Assembly (NCBI RefSeq): GCF_946478835.1
Contig: NZ_CAMLDV010000177.1
Location: 1 to 6,797 of the forward strand
Source: an uncultured Bdellovibrio sp.
GTDB lineage: Bacteria > Bdellovibrionota > Bdellovibrionia > Bdellovibrionales > Bdellovibrionaceae
Reading direction: 5' to 3'
Length of the DNA: 6,797 nt
The notes beneath the pieces were generated by a model. It worked only from the letters and a program-made list of their open reading frames with translations, made no database searches and had not been told where the DNA came from. A program made the translations under genes and the position numbers. Within the stretch, counting starts at the first letter, position 1, and each line of letters opens with the position of its first letter. Below are positions 1 to 5,800 of this stretch, one piece after another.

Positions 1-17
1 TGAAAATGGAATTTCGG

Positions 18-48
18 AAAAAAGGGCTTCATGATGAAGCCCTTTTTT
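18..48. terminator. Bidirectional rho-independent terminator
   Basis: A perfect 7-bp G+C-rich stem, GGGCTTC (24-30) with GAAGCCC (36-42), closes a 5-nt loop (ATGAT). It is flanked by six A (18-23) and six T (43-48), so it has a U-tract in either direction. On the minus strand it follows the stop codon of the HD-GYP-like gene (52-54) by about 10 bp and should end that transcript. On the plus strand it probably ends a gene lying left of the window; nothing of that gene can be identified here. Confidence 0.93.
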
Positions 49-51
49 ATT

Positions 52-978
52 TTAAAGACCTTTAAGTATATCGTTCAATAATTGAATATGTTGCAGTGGG
101 TGCTTACCAACATGATCGATCATCATTTTTTTCGCGGCTTCCGCTTTAGGCACACCTTCAAACGTGATCAGGCGATCTATGGCGTTCGCAGAAGAAACGA
201 GAACCGCCAGCGGATCTTGATCTTTTTCGCGCAACCCCTTGGGGCCGGCTCCATTGATCGTTTCTTCGTGCTGAGCGATGATATTGATCACAGTTTGATC
301 AAAGTGTTTCTTATCCTGAACTTTCGTGGCGCCATCCGTAGGGTGTTTGTTCCAAACGGCGCGGTCCGCTTCACTCATAGCATCTAAAGGCTGATTGAGA
401 TTGAGCGAAGAGTTGTGGTGGCCGTAGTCGTGTAAGATAGCGCCCAAAGTAAGAAGCTGCGTTTTCTTTGGATCGCTAATTCCTAATTTTTGCGCCAGAG
501 CGATTGATAGTGTTGCGACGGTCACACCATGATGGGCGATGTTCTTATCCGTATTTTCGATATTCATAATCGAAGACATGGCTTGGGCGTTGCTCATGAT
601 GAAGTTCACGTACTTGCCAGCAGCATCCTTAGCGTAATTGTAGGATTCGACGTTGTCGGGATTTTCAAAAACTTCTTCGGCGTTGTTTTGTTGGGAACCT
701 TGAATGATTTCTGAACGAGTTTGAATGTCTTTGTTCGAAGAGTTGTCGTAAGCCGTCTCGATATTTTTTTGCAGATAACTGCGGTAGCTTGTTTCCTCGT
801 CTGTAAGGATGTACATTTTGCGAAGTTTTTTGTCCTTAAGACGTTTGAGGCGTTCTCCCTCGAAACTGTCGCCGCGACGAAGGTAGAGAATCATCTTTTC
901 GTTGATTTTAACGTAAGCGTTGAAGTCGATCTTTTGATCTCCGCGCAGGGTGCTTACGCGAATAGAAACATAATCCAT
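52..978 (-). CDS. Unconventional HD-GYP c-di-GMP protein (Bd1817-like)
   Basis: A cytosolic 308-residue protein with an uncharacterised N-terminal domain (about 1-110) and a C-terminal HD-GYP-type domain (about 115-305). HD-GYP enzymes hydrolyse c-di-GMP at a bi- or trinuclear metal centre. Candidate ligands visible here are H150, the H183-D184 pair in LHDYGHH, H212 in KHP, H237 in QHE, and D268. The signature region reads HEETINGAGPKGL (237-249); the usual form has D-G-x-G-Y-P, so the aspartate is N and the tyrosine is missing. This matches my memory of Bd1817 from Bdellovibrio bacteriovorus, crystallised as an 'unconventional' HD-GYP protein lacking the active-site tyrosine. The ATG start is preceded by GAAGGA about 10 nt upstream. 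A good promoter lies inside the divergent neighbour (1030-1057), and the terminator at 18-48 follows. It may bind c-di-GMP rather than cleave it; that is inference. Confidence 0.88.
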   Translation of the reverse strand: MDYVSIRVSTLRGDQKIDFNAYVKINEKMILYLRRGDSFEGERLKRLKDKKLRKMYILTDEETSYRSYLQKNIETAYDNSSNKDIQTRSEIIQGSQQNNAEEVFENPDNVESYNYAKDAAGKYVNFIMSNAQAMSSIMNIENTDKNIAHHGVTVATLSIALAQKLGISDPKKTQLLTLGAILHDYGHHNSSLNLNQPLDAMSEADRAVWNKHPTDGATKVQDKKHFDQTVINIIAQHEETINGAGPKGLREKDQDPLAVLVSSANAIDRLITFEGVPKAEAAKKMMIDHVGKHPLQHIQLLNDILKGL

Positions 979-1006
979 TGCCTCTGTATCCTTCGATTGT
1001 TATCGT
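978..1006 (+). promoter_or_regulatory. Weak candidate promoter for the gene at 1012
   Basis: TTGCCT (978-983), a 17-bp spacer and TATCGT (1001-1006) each match four of six consensus bases. The -10 box ends only 5 bp before the ATG at 1012, so the predicted transcript would begin at or within about 2 nt of the start codon. That would fit the absence of a Shine-Dalgarno sequence before this gene. Alternatives further upstream, inside the HD-GYP-like gene, cannot be excluded. Confidence 0.25.
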
Positions 1007-1011
1007 AAGTT

Positions 1012-1527
1012 ATGTCGATTGATAAAGAAATTGTAGAAGATTTTGTAAATGAGTCAAAGTCCTTAATTGAAGAGTTGATAGACCTTCTCGAAAGTATTGA
1101 AGGTGACTTTTCTCAGGTTCAAAAGTTGGCTGATTATGGAAACAACGTCGATCGCATTATGGGTGGAGCAAAAAGTTTAGCGATGATGGCACCACCGGAT
1201 CATGCTCTGCACATGATTTCAGACTACGCCGCTCTCTGTAAGGCGGTTGGATATAAGGCCTCTCAGATCACTGACAATGAACAATTTTACGATGTCTGCG
1301 TGGCTCTTCTTTTAGATGCCACAGAGACTTTAAGTGTCTTGCTTAACAACATCGAAAAGGAAGGAAAGGTTTTGAAAGAAACCATTCCTCAAGCCTTTAT
1401 CGAACGCCTTCGTTGGGTGTCTAGTCAGTTTAGCGAAGCGTACAGTATGAGTGTTGGTACAGGAACAGCTCCTCAAAAACTCAGACAGTCAGAAATCGAC
1501 GATCTTTTGAAAAAGCTGGGCCTCTAA
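1012..1527 (+). CDS. Helical Hpt-like protein without phospho-His, CheZ/FliM-like C-terminal tail
   Basis: A 171-residue cytosolic protein, mostly alpha-helical, with no signal peptide or membrane segment. Residues 8-60 resemble an Hpt or CheA P1 domain: an acidic helix (FVNESKSLIEELIDLLESIE, 11-30), then VDRIMGGAKSL (46-56) where Hpt domains have a H-T-[IL]-K-G-[SA] helix. The histidine position appears to be D47, so classical phosphotransfer is unlikely if this alignment is right. After a Gly/Thr/Pro linker (about 148-155) the protein ends LRQSEIDDLLKKLGL. This resembles the CheY-binding C-terminus of CheZ (QVDDLLDSLGF in E. coli, from memory) and the FliM N-terminal EIDxLL peptide. I infer a receiver-domain binding partner. 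No CheZ catalytic D-x3-Q motif was recognised. It is divergent from the HD-GYP-like gene with a 33-bp gap, and no clear Shine-Dalgarno precedes the ATG. The exact family is unknown to me. Confidence 0.8.
   Translation: MSIDKEIVEDFVNESKSLIEELIDLLESIEGDFSQVQKLADYGNNVDRIMGGAKSLAMMAPPDHALHMISDYAALCKAVGYKASQITDNEQFYDVCVALLLDATETLSVLLNNIEKEGKVLKETIPQAFIERLRWVSSQFSEAYSMSVGTGTAPQKLRQSEIDDLLKKLGL
1030..1057 (-). promoter_or_regulatory. Candidate sigma-70 promoter for the HD-GYP-like gene
   Basis: Read on the minus strand, TTGACT (1057-1052) is followed by a 16-bp spacer and TACAAT (1035-1030). Each hexamer matches five of six consensus bases. Transcription would start near 1023 and give a leader of about 45 nt before the ATG at 978. 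The promoter lies inside the first codons of the divergent gene at 1012, so the two transcription units overlap at their 5' ends. Confidence 0.6.
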
Positions 1528-1564
1528 TCAAAGGGGTCGGGTGTTATTAAACACGTCTAGCTAC

Positions 1565-1595
1565 TTCATCTCTCTTAAAAAAATTCACCTATAAT
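1565..1595 (+). promoter_or_regulatory. Candidate promoter of the BON-domain operon
   Basis: A perfect -10 hexamer TATAAT (1590-1595) lies 32 bp before the start codon at 1628. The -35 region is poor: the best I see is TTCATC (1565-1570) with a long 19-bp spacer. A strong -10 with a weak -35 suggests help from an activator or an alternative sigma factor (inference). Transcription would start around 1601-1603, inside the dyad described next. Confidence 0.55.
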
Positions 1596-1613
1596 GTAGG
1601 AAAAACGCCTACA
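1595..1613. promoter_or_regulatory. Inverted repeat at the predicted transcription start (possible operator)
   Basis: TGTAGG (1595-1600) and CCTACA (1608-1613) form a perfect 6-bp dyad around a 7-nt centre, AAAAACG. It shares its first base with the end of the -10 box and spans the predicted +1, a typical repressor-operator position. If transcribed from further upstream it could also fold as a small 5'-leader hairpin just before the Shine-Dalgarno GAGAGGTGA. The regulator is unknown. Confidence 0.4.
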
Positions 1614-1627
1614 AGAGAGGTGAAGTT

Positions 1628-1996
1628 ATGAACACAAAAATAAAATGGATATCAGCCGTTTTAATAGCGACTTCTTTTAATGTTGGTTTGGCAAACGATA
1701 GAGAGCATACAGCGAATCAAACCAATCAAAAAACAATAAACACTACAAATCAAAAGGCGGCTGAAGATCAAATGATGAATGCAAGCGACACAGAATTAAC
1801 TCGCCGTGTGCGTGAGCAAATTGTCGCGGATAACAGTCTTTCTGTGAATGCGAAAAACGTTAAAATCATTTCACAAAATGGTCGCGTGACATTGAAAGGT
1901 CCTGTGGATTCCACTCAGGAACGAAACAAGATAGAGACCATTGCAAAAAGCGTCTCGGGAGCAAAAATCATTGTGAACGAGACTGTCGTCAAATAG
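1628..1996 (+). CDS. Secreted BON-domain protein (OsmY-like)
   Basis: A 122-residue protein predicted to be periplasmic. Residues 1-22 form a Sec signal peptide: a lysine-bearing n-region, a hydrophobic core (WISAVLIATSFNVGLA) and a probable cut after A22. A polar Asn/Gln/Thr linker (23-50), containing TNQK twice, leads to a single BON domain (about 52-122). The domain starts with the helix ASDTELTRRVREQI and shows the conserved NGRVTLKG turn (84-91) and a final strand INETVV-like end. BON domains bind phospholipid or envelope surfaces and occur in osmotic-shock proteins such as OsmY, usually with two copies; this protein has one. The Shine-Dalgarno GAGAGGTGA is strong and well placed. The next gene starts 9 bp downstream, so the two are almost certainly co-transcribed. 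A stress-protective envelope role is inferred from family and context. Confidence 0.88.
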   Translation: MNTKIKWISAVLIATSFNVGLANDREHTANQTNQKTINTTNQKAAEDQMMNASDTELTRRVREQIVADNSLSVNAKNVKIISQNGRVTLKGPVDSTQERNKIETIAKSVSGAKIIVNETVVK

Positions 1997-2005
1997 GGGG
2001 TAGTT

Positions 2006-2584
2006 ATGGCTAAACAAGGCAGAAAAGTGGTGTTCGGAATATTTAAAAATCGCTCCGAACTTGAAAGCTGTGTAGACCAATTGCGTTTAGACGGTTTTAG
2101 AGCGGAAGACGTTTCTGTGTTGATGCCTGAAAAAGGAGACACGGCGACTTTTGCGCATGAAAAACAAACGAAAGCCCCAGAAGGTGCCGCCATCGGTACA
2201 GGTACTGGAGCTGTTCTTGGTGGAGCCTTCGGATGGCTTGTCGGAATCGGTGCGATTGCAACAATTCCAGCGTTAGGACCTTTGGTTGCGGCCGGTCCCA
2301 TTATGAGTGCCTTAGCAGGACTTGGTGTGGGCGGAGCCGTTGGTGGAGTCACTGGTGCTTTAGTGGGTATCGGTATTCCCGAATACGAAGCCAAACGCTA
2401 TGAAAAATATGTGAAAGACGGAGGTATGTTGATCTCTGTTCATGTCGACGACAACGAGTGGGAAGACAAGGCAGAGAAAATTCTTGAAGCTGCCGGAGCT
2501 CAGGATATTTCAAACTCTTCTGAAGTCGCCCAAAGAGAATTTAGAAAATCCACACCTTCAAGCGATAAATCGACACATATCTGA
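2006..2584 (+). CDS. General stress protein 17M-like protein with glycine-rich hydrophobic hairpin
   Basis: A 192-residue protein without a signal peptide. Residues 6-40 (KVVFGIFKNRSELESCVDQL onward) look like the alpha/beta domain of YflT/GSP17M-type stress proteins, which begin with a strand and a helix that 'picks' residues. Residues 60-125 are a long Gly/Ala-rich hydrophobic stretch broken by prolines near 88-98, likely two glycine-zipper helices that insert in or coat a membrane. A second alpha/beta unit follows (126-168: GIPEYEAKRYEKYVKDGG, then a strand and helix with VHVDDNEWEDKAEKILEAAG), and the tail is polar and Ser/Thr-rich. It is the second gene of the BON operon, with GGGGG in the Shine-Dalgarno position, and it is followed by a strong terminator. 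Its molecular function is not established; an envelope stress role is inferred from the family name and its partner. Confidence 0.78.
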   Translation: MAKQGRKVVFGIFKNRSELESCVDQLRLDGFRAEDVSVLMPEKGDTATFAHEKQTKAPEGAAIGTGTGAVLGGAFGWLVGIGAIATIPALGPLVAAGPIMSALAGLGVGGAVGGVTGALVGIGIPEYEAKRYEKYVKDGGMLISVHVDDNEWEDKAEKILEAAGAQDISNSSEVAQREFRKSTPSSDKSTHI

Positions 2585-2602
2585 TAAAGAAGATCTGATA
2601 AT

Positions 2603-2631
2603 AAAAAGCCCCTTTTTGCGAGGGGCTTTTT
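2603..2631. terminator. Bidirectional terminator between convergent genes
   Basis: A perfect 11-bp stem, AAAAAGCCCCT (2603-2613) with AGGGGCTTTTT (2621-2631), closes a 7-nt loop TTTTGCG. The A and T ends provide U-tracts in both directions. It ends the BON operon (stop at 2582-2584) and, on the opposite strand, queG. The queG stop codon (2630-2632) overlaps the edge of the stem. Confidence 0.95.
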
Positions 2632-3676
2632 ATTCAATTTGTTTAAGGGTCCAACTTGCGAGTTCGCCCAATTTTTCATGTTGAAGAAGCGTTTTTACTT
2701 CTTCTGAAAGCGCTTTGATTCTTTTATTTGCCACAACAATCAAAGCATTTCTTTTTAATCCGAAAGATCCTGCGCGCGCCAGAGGGGTTCCCAAGAAGTC
2801 TCGACCGATTTTTTTTCCTGAGGCCGTAAGAATGTATCGAAGATCATTGATGAGGAGCTCTTCGTTCTCCTGTGTAAGAGTTAAATTTGTTTCAATCGAA
2901 AGCTGCCCTTTAAAAACTTTTTGATTCCAAGGGCAGACGGTTTGACATAAATCGCACCCAAAAAACCAATCGCCGATCTGAGGGCGCAATTCTTCAGAAG
3001 GCACTTGTCTTGACTCGATGGTGAGATAGGAAATGCATTTTCGCGCATCCATTTTGCGCGGCTCAAGAAGAGCGCCCGTGGGACAAATATCAATGCACCT
3101 TGTGCACGTCCCGCAAAAATCCGGTAACGGTTCTATCTCAGTTTCTAACTTCAAGGACGTGTAGATCTCGCCAATAAAAAACAAGCTGCCTTTTTTGGGA
3201 TGGATGAGGCACGTGTTTTTTCCGACCCAACCAAGCCCCGCGCGTTTGGCTAAATCTCTTTCTAAAACCGGACTGCTATCTGTGAATGGAAGAAACTCTT
3301 CTTCAGGCATAAGTCCTTGCAACTTTTTGCAGAGTTCTGCCATGCGTTCTTTAAACCAAAAATGATAATCCATCCCCTGAGCGTAAAGACTTACCCGCGC
3401 TTGTTTTAAGGGGAAGTCCTGCTTTTTTTCGGGATGAGGAAAATAAGGAATGGCGAAAACCAAAGCGCTTTGCGCCCGAGGCCATTTGCTGCGTGGCTCT
3501 TCTTTGATAGGAGCGTGATCTTCCAAGTACTTCATGTCTCCATGCAATCCCTGGTTGAGCCATTCTTTATAGAACTCAAAACTTAAAGGTTTGCTTAAAG
3601 ACGTGAAACCGAAGTGGGAAAATCCCAAATCTTCCAGGGTTTCATCAATGAGAGACTTCATCTCCTGTGGCGTCAC
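2630..3676 (-). CDS. queG: Epoxyqueuosine reductase QueG
   Basis: QueG reduces epoxyqueuosine to queuosine at the wobble position of GUN-anticodon tRNAs, using cobalamin and two [4Fe-4S] clusters in the cytosol. Diagnostic features in this 348-residue protein are VSLYAQGMDYHFWFKERM (95-112), matching the YARGRDYH block; FTDSSPVLERDLAKRAGLGW (131-150) with the probable catalytic acid D133, followed by VGKNTCLI; the first cluster motif CGTCTRCIDICP (C188, C191, C194, C198); DARKCISYLTIE (210-221); and the second motif CDLCQTVCPWN (C241, C244, C248). A short HEAT-like helical tail follows (about 298-347). It is slightly shorter than the roughly 380 residues usual for the family, mainly at the C-terminus. 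The start used is GTG; an in-frame ATG at codon 6 (3661) is preceded directly by AGGAG. It is divergent from the CCA/PAP-family gene with a 45-bp gap. Confidence 0.96.
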   Translation of the reverse strand: MTPQEMKSLIDETLEDLGFSHFGFTSLSKPLSFEFYKEWLNQGLHGDMKYLEDHAPIKEEPRSKWPRAQSALVFAIPYFPHPEKKQDFPLKQARVSLYAQGMDYHFWFKERMAELCKKLQGLMPEEEFLPFTDSSPVLERDLAKRAGLGWVGKNTCLIHPKKGSLFFIGEIYTSLKLETEIEPLPDFCGTCTRCIDICPTGALLEPRKMDARKCISYLTIESRQVPSEELRPQIGDWFFGCDLCQTVCPWNQKVFKGQLSIETNLTLTQENEELLINDLRYILTASGKKIGRDFLGTPLARAGSFGLKRNALIVVANKRIKALSEEVKTLLQHEKLGELASWTLKQIE

Positions 3677-3721
3677 GCAAAACTCTTTCTTTCGTTCCGG
3701 TCTTTTCCTACACTGAAGGAG

Positions 3722-4930
3722 ATGTCACAAGTTCAAAAGTTACTTGAATCTCACCCTCATTGGTCGGCTGTGGAAACAATTTACCACAGACTGCAAGCTC
3801 ATGGCTACAAAGCCTTTTTGGCTGGGGGCTGTGTGCGGGACGCTCTTTTGGGGATTACGGCGAACGATTTGGACGTGGCGACAGATGCCACTCCGGAACA
3901 AATTGAGGAACTTTTTGAAAAGACCGTCAATGTCGGTAAGGTCTTTGGCGTGATGAGAGTTCTGGTAGGGGGAGCCGACATTGAAGTGGCGACCTTCCGT
4001 ACTGATGGGACCTACAAGGATGGCCGCCGTCCTGAGGGTGTTCATTTTTCTTCACCGGAAGAAGATGCCAAACGGCGTGACTTTACGGTGAATGCTCTTT
4101 TTTACGATTTAACTTCCAAAAAAGTTTTAGATTTTGTTCAAGGAGAGGCCGATCTTCGTAATGCGATCCTGCGCACCGTGGGTGAGCCGGAAGGACGTTT
4201 TCGCGAAGATCATTTGCGGTTATTACGGGCAGCTCGTTTTGTCGCGCAATTGGATTTCATTTTAGAGCAAACCACATTTGATGCTGTTAAACAAATGGCG
4301 GCGCTGGTGAAAACCGTGAGCGGCGAACGTCTTCGCGATGAAATGGGAAAGCTTTTGAAATCTAAAGCGGTTTCTAAAGGTTTGGAAGTGATGGTTGCTA
4401 CGGACTTGATGCAGCTTCTTTTTCCATTTCGCTTGCGTGATAACGAGTGGTTCGGCAGTTATGGTGCCAAGGAAGTATGGCAAACGCTGGCGTTATTTTT
4501 TAGAAATGCCAAGTCGGAAGAATTGTCTTCGTCTATTCAGCTTTTAAAACTTTCCACGAAGGAGCAACGGAGCATTGAAAAGGCCTGGGCGCTTTGGCAA
4601 AAACCGGATGATTTTTTCGCTTTGAATTTGGGAAAACAGCTTCAAAAGCTGACTGAAGAGGGATCTTTTTGGGCTCTGCAGGTTTTAATGCTTGAGGGAA
4701 GTGTTTGGGCTTCTCAAGTGAAAGATCTTTTCAAGGAATGGCAGCTTTGGCAAAACCAGCTTCCTCGTCCTTTGTTAACGGGAGAAGACCTTAAGGGGAA
4801 ACTTACTGGCAAAGCTATTGGCGTCTGTCTTGCTGAAGCTTTTGAGTTGCAATTAGAACGAAAGCTTCAAACGCGCGATGAGGCTATAGCGTGGTTGCAA
4901 AAGTATTTAGAAAGTGATTCACATGGATAA
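3722..4930 (+). CDS. cca: CCA tRNA nucleotidyltransferase / poly(A) polymerase family protein
   Basis: A class II nucleotidyltransferase of 402 residues that adds CCA, or part of it, to tRNA 3' ends, or A-tails to RNA. The motifs run in order: GGCVRDALLG (35-44); the metal-binding DLD (D49, D51) in NDLDVATDA; the flexible loop FRTDGTYKDGRRPEGVHF (92-109); RRDFTVNA (118-125); and EDHLRLLRAARF (162-173), the nucleotide-template helix. The remainder is helical, with no HD domain. The intact flexible loop argues against a CC-only enzyme, and the short basic-poor C-terminus argues mildly for CCA addition over poly(A) polymerase; sequence alone does not settle it. I chose ATG 3722 over the upstream in-frame ATG 3614 because homology begins just after it and the longer form would run antisense into queG. 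AAGGAG touches the ATG with no spacer, which is unusual. Confidence 0.9.
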   Translation: MSQVQKLLESHPHWSAVETIYHRLQAHGYKAFLAGGCVRDALLGITANDLDVATDATPEQIEELFEKTVNVGKVFGVMRVLVGGADIEVATFRTDGTYKDGRRPEGVHFSSPEEDAKRRDFTVNALFYDLTSKKVLDFVQGEADLRNAILRTVGEPEGRFREDHLRLLRAARFVAQLDFILEQTTFDAVKQMAALVKTVSGERLRDEMGKLLKSKAVSKGLEVMVATDLMQLLFPFRLRDNEWFGSYGAKEVWQTLALFFRNAKSEELSSSIQLLKLSTKEQRSIEKAWALWQKPDDFFALNLGKQLQKLTEEGSFWALQVLMLEGSVWASQVKDLFKEWQLWQNQLPRPLLTGEDLKGKLTGKAIGVCLAEAFELQLERKLQTRDEAIAWLQKYLESDSHG

Positions 4931-5534
4931 TATTTATGTTCCGAGCACGTATAGACGTTTAGCCGCGCAAGCGGTGGACTCTTTAATCCGCGTAGCTTTT
5001 TATCTTCCTTTTGCGAAAGCATTGATTGCTTTGATTTTTACGGAAGAAGAAGTGCTGATCTCCTTAGGGCATTTGCTTTTGATGTTTTTGATTCCTGCGG
5101 TTTACGAATTTATTTTCTTGGTTCTCATGCAGGCAACGCCCGGTAAGTGGTTGATGGGCTTAAAGGTCGTTCCTTTTTCAAATCCCACGCAAAAGCTGCA
5201 TTGGGGACAGTGTATTTTGCGCCCTCTCACAGAACGTCTGTCTTTGTTTTTCTCATGGGCCATTTATGCGGCGGCCTTCTTTCGTTATGATCGTACCCAT
5301 GTAGCGGACTGGGTGGCTGAAACCCGCGTTGTTCAATTTGTGCCTCGTCGCAAACGAGCAGGACTTCGCTGGTTTCTAGGAAGCCTTTTGATTATTTTTT
5401 ATATCTACGACGGTTTGCATTCCGCCAAGAACCTTATTCACGTGATTGATTGGCAAAATCGTCAGGTGGATCTTCGTGCGCTTGTGGACTCTGACTCCCT
5501 TTCCGGAGTTATGGAAGATTACGACGATCTTTAA
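4923..5534 (+). CDS. RDD family integral membrane protein
   Basis: A 203-residue inner-membrane protein. The RDD domain (about 8-138) shows RRLAAQAVDSLI (11-22) with the name-giving R and first D (D19), TPGKWLMGLKVV (72-83), the typical loop after the second helix, and HVADWVAETRVV (126-137) with the second D (D129). Hydrophobic segments fall at about 21-40, 44-70 and 105-120, with an extra one at 148-162 preceded by the basic PRRKRAGLR, probably on the cytoplasmic face. The C-terminus is hydrophilic and acidic (MEDYDDL). The family's function is largely undefined; some members are linked to ion exchange. Its start overlaps the end of the preceding gene by 8 bp (ATGGATAA), so translation is probably coupled; a GTG at 4914 is an alternative start. 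I see no clear terminator after it. Confidence 0.88.
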   Translation: MDNIYVPSTYRRLAAQAVDSLIRVAFYLPFAKALIALIFTEEEVLISLGHLLLMFLIPAVYEFIFLVLMQATPGKWLMGLKVVPFSNPTQKLHWGQCILRPLTERLSLFFSWAIYAAAFFRYDRTHVADWVAETRVVQFVPRRKRAGLRWFLGSLLIIFYIYDGLHSAKNLIHVIDWQNRQVDLRALVDSDSLSGVMEDYDDL

Positions 5535-5642
5535 CGCCCTCAACTTTACTTGGCCGCCGAGGTTCGAGTGAGTCTGGCTTGATTCATTGTTTTGCAGAGC
5601 AGAGACAGTTGCACGTGCGTCCTCCATCCGTGAGAAGGCCTT

Positions 5643-5667
5643 CCTGACGAGCATCGTGCTCGTCAGG
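5643..5667. repeat. Perfect 11-bp hairpin, left element
   Basis: CCTGACGAGCA (5643-5653) and TGCTCGTCAGG (5657-5667) are perfect inverse complements around the 3-nt loop TCG. The stem is G+C-rich and stable. It lacks a following T-run on either strand, so it is not a standard terminator for the RDD-family gene that ends about 110 bp upstream. It starts 3 nt after the left conserved arm. Confidence 0.9.
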
Positions 5668-5693
5668 GGAGAGCAGCGGGGGAGAATTTAAAA

Positions 5694-5718
5694 TTTTGGA
5701 AAAAGGGATCTTCCAAAA
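5694..5718. repeat. Weak A+T-rich hairpin in the linker
   Basis: TTTTGGAA (5694-5701) and TTCCAAAA (5711-5718) are perfect inverse complements with a 9-nt loop. On the minus strand the stem is followed by AATTTTAAATT, which could act as a weak terminator, but the A+T content of the stem makes chance plausible. Confidence 0.45.
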
Positions 5719-5775
5719 ATAAAAGAGCAAAAAGCAAATAACAAAAAACAAAAAAATCTTCCCCTTATACTTTCC

Positions 5776-5800
5776 TTTCCTGGCCACGACGGCCAGGAAA
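5776..5800. repeat. Perfect 10-bp hairpin, right element
   Basis: TTTCCTGGCC (5776-5785) and GGCCAGGAAA (5791-5800) are perfect inverse complements around the loop ACGAC. Neither side has a U-tract in the right place for termination. It ends 2 nt before the right conserved arm (5803-5819), mirroring the arrangement of the left hairpin and arm. Confidence 0.9.

Noticed and set aside
979..1011. A c-di-GMP riboswitch near the HD-GYP-like gene
   Set aside because: The gap is 33 bp and carries none of the conserved GEMM elements.
1541..1554. Small hairpin GTGTT-ATTA-AACAC after the Hpt-like gene, possible terminator
   Set aside because: Only 5 bp, A+T-rich and without a following T-run.
3614..3721. 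Upstream in-frame extension of the CCA/PAP-family gene to ATG 3614
   Set aside because: The extra 36 residues do not look like the family and are antisense to the start of queG, while ATG 3722 lies just before the first homologous segment.
5643..5667. Left hairpin as the transcription terminator of the RDD-family gene
   Set aside because: The stem is strong, but it is followed by a purine-rich sequence rather than a U-tract, and it belongs to the mirrored element.
5584..5787. Minus-strand frame of 67 codons ending in a cysteine-rich tail (CNCLC)
   Set aside because: It starts with GTG inside the right hairpin loop, has no Shine-Dalgarno, and runs through both hairpins and the A/T-rich linker, which explains its Phe/Lys-rich composition.
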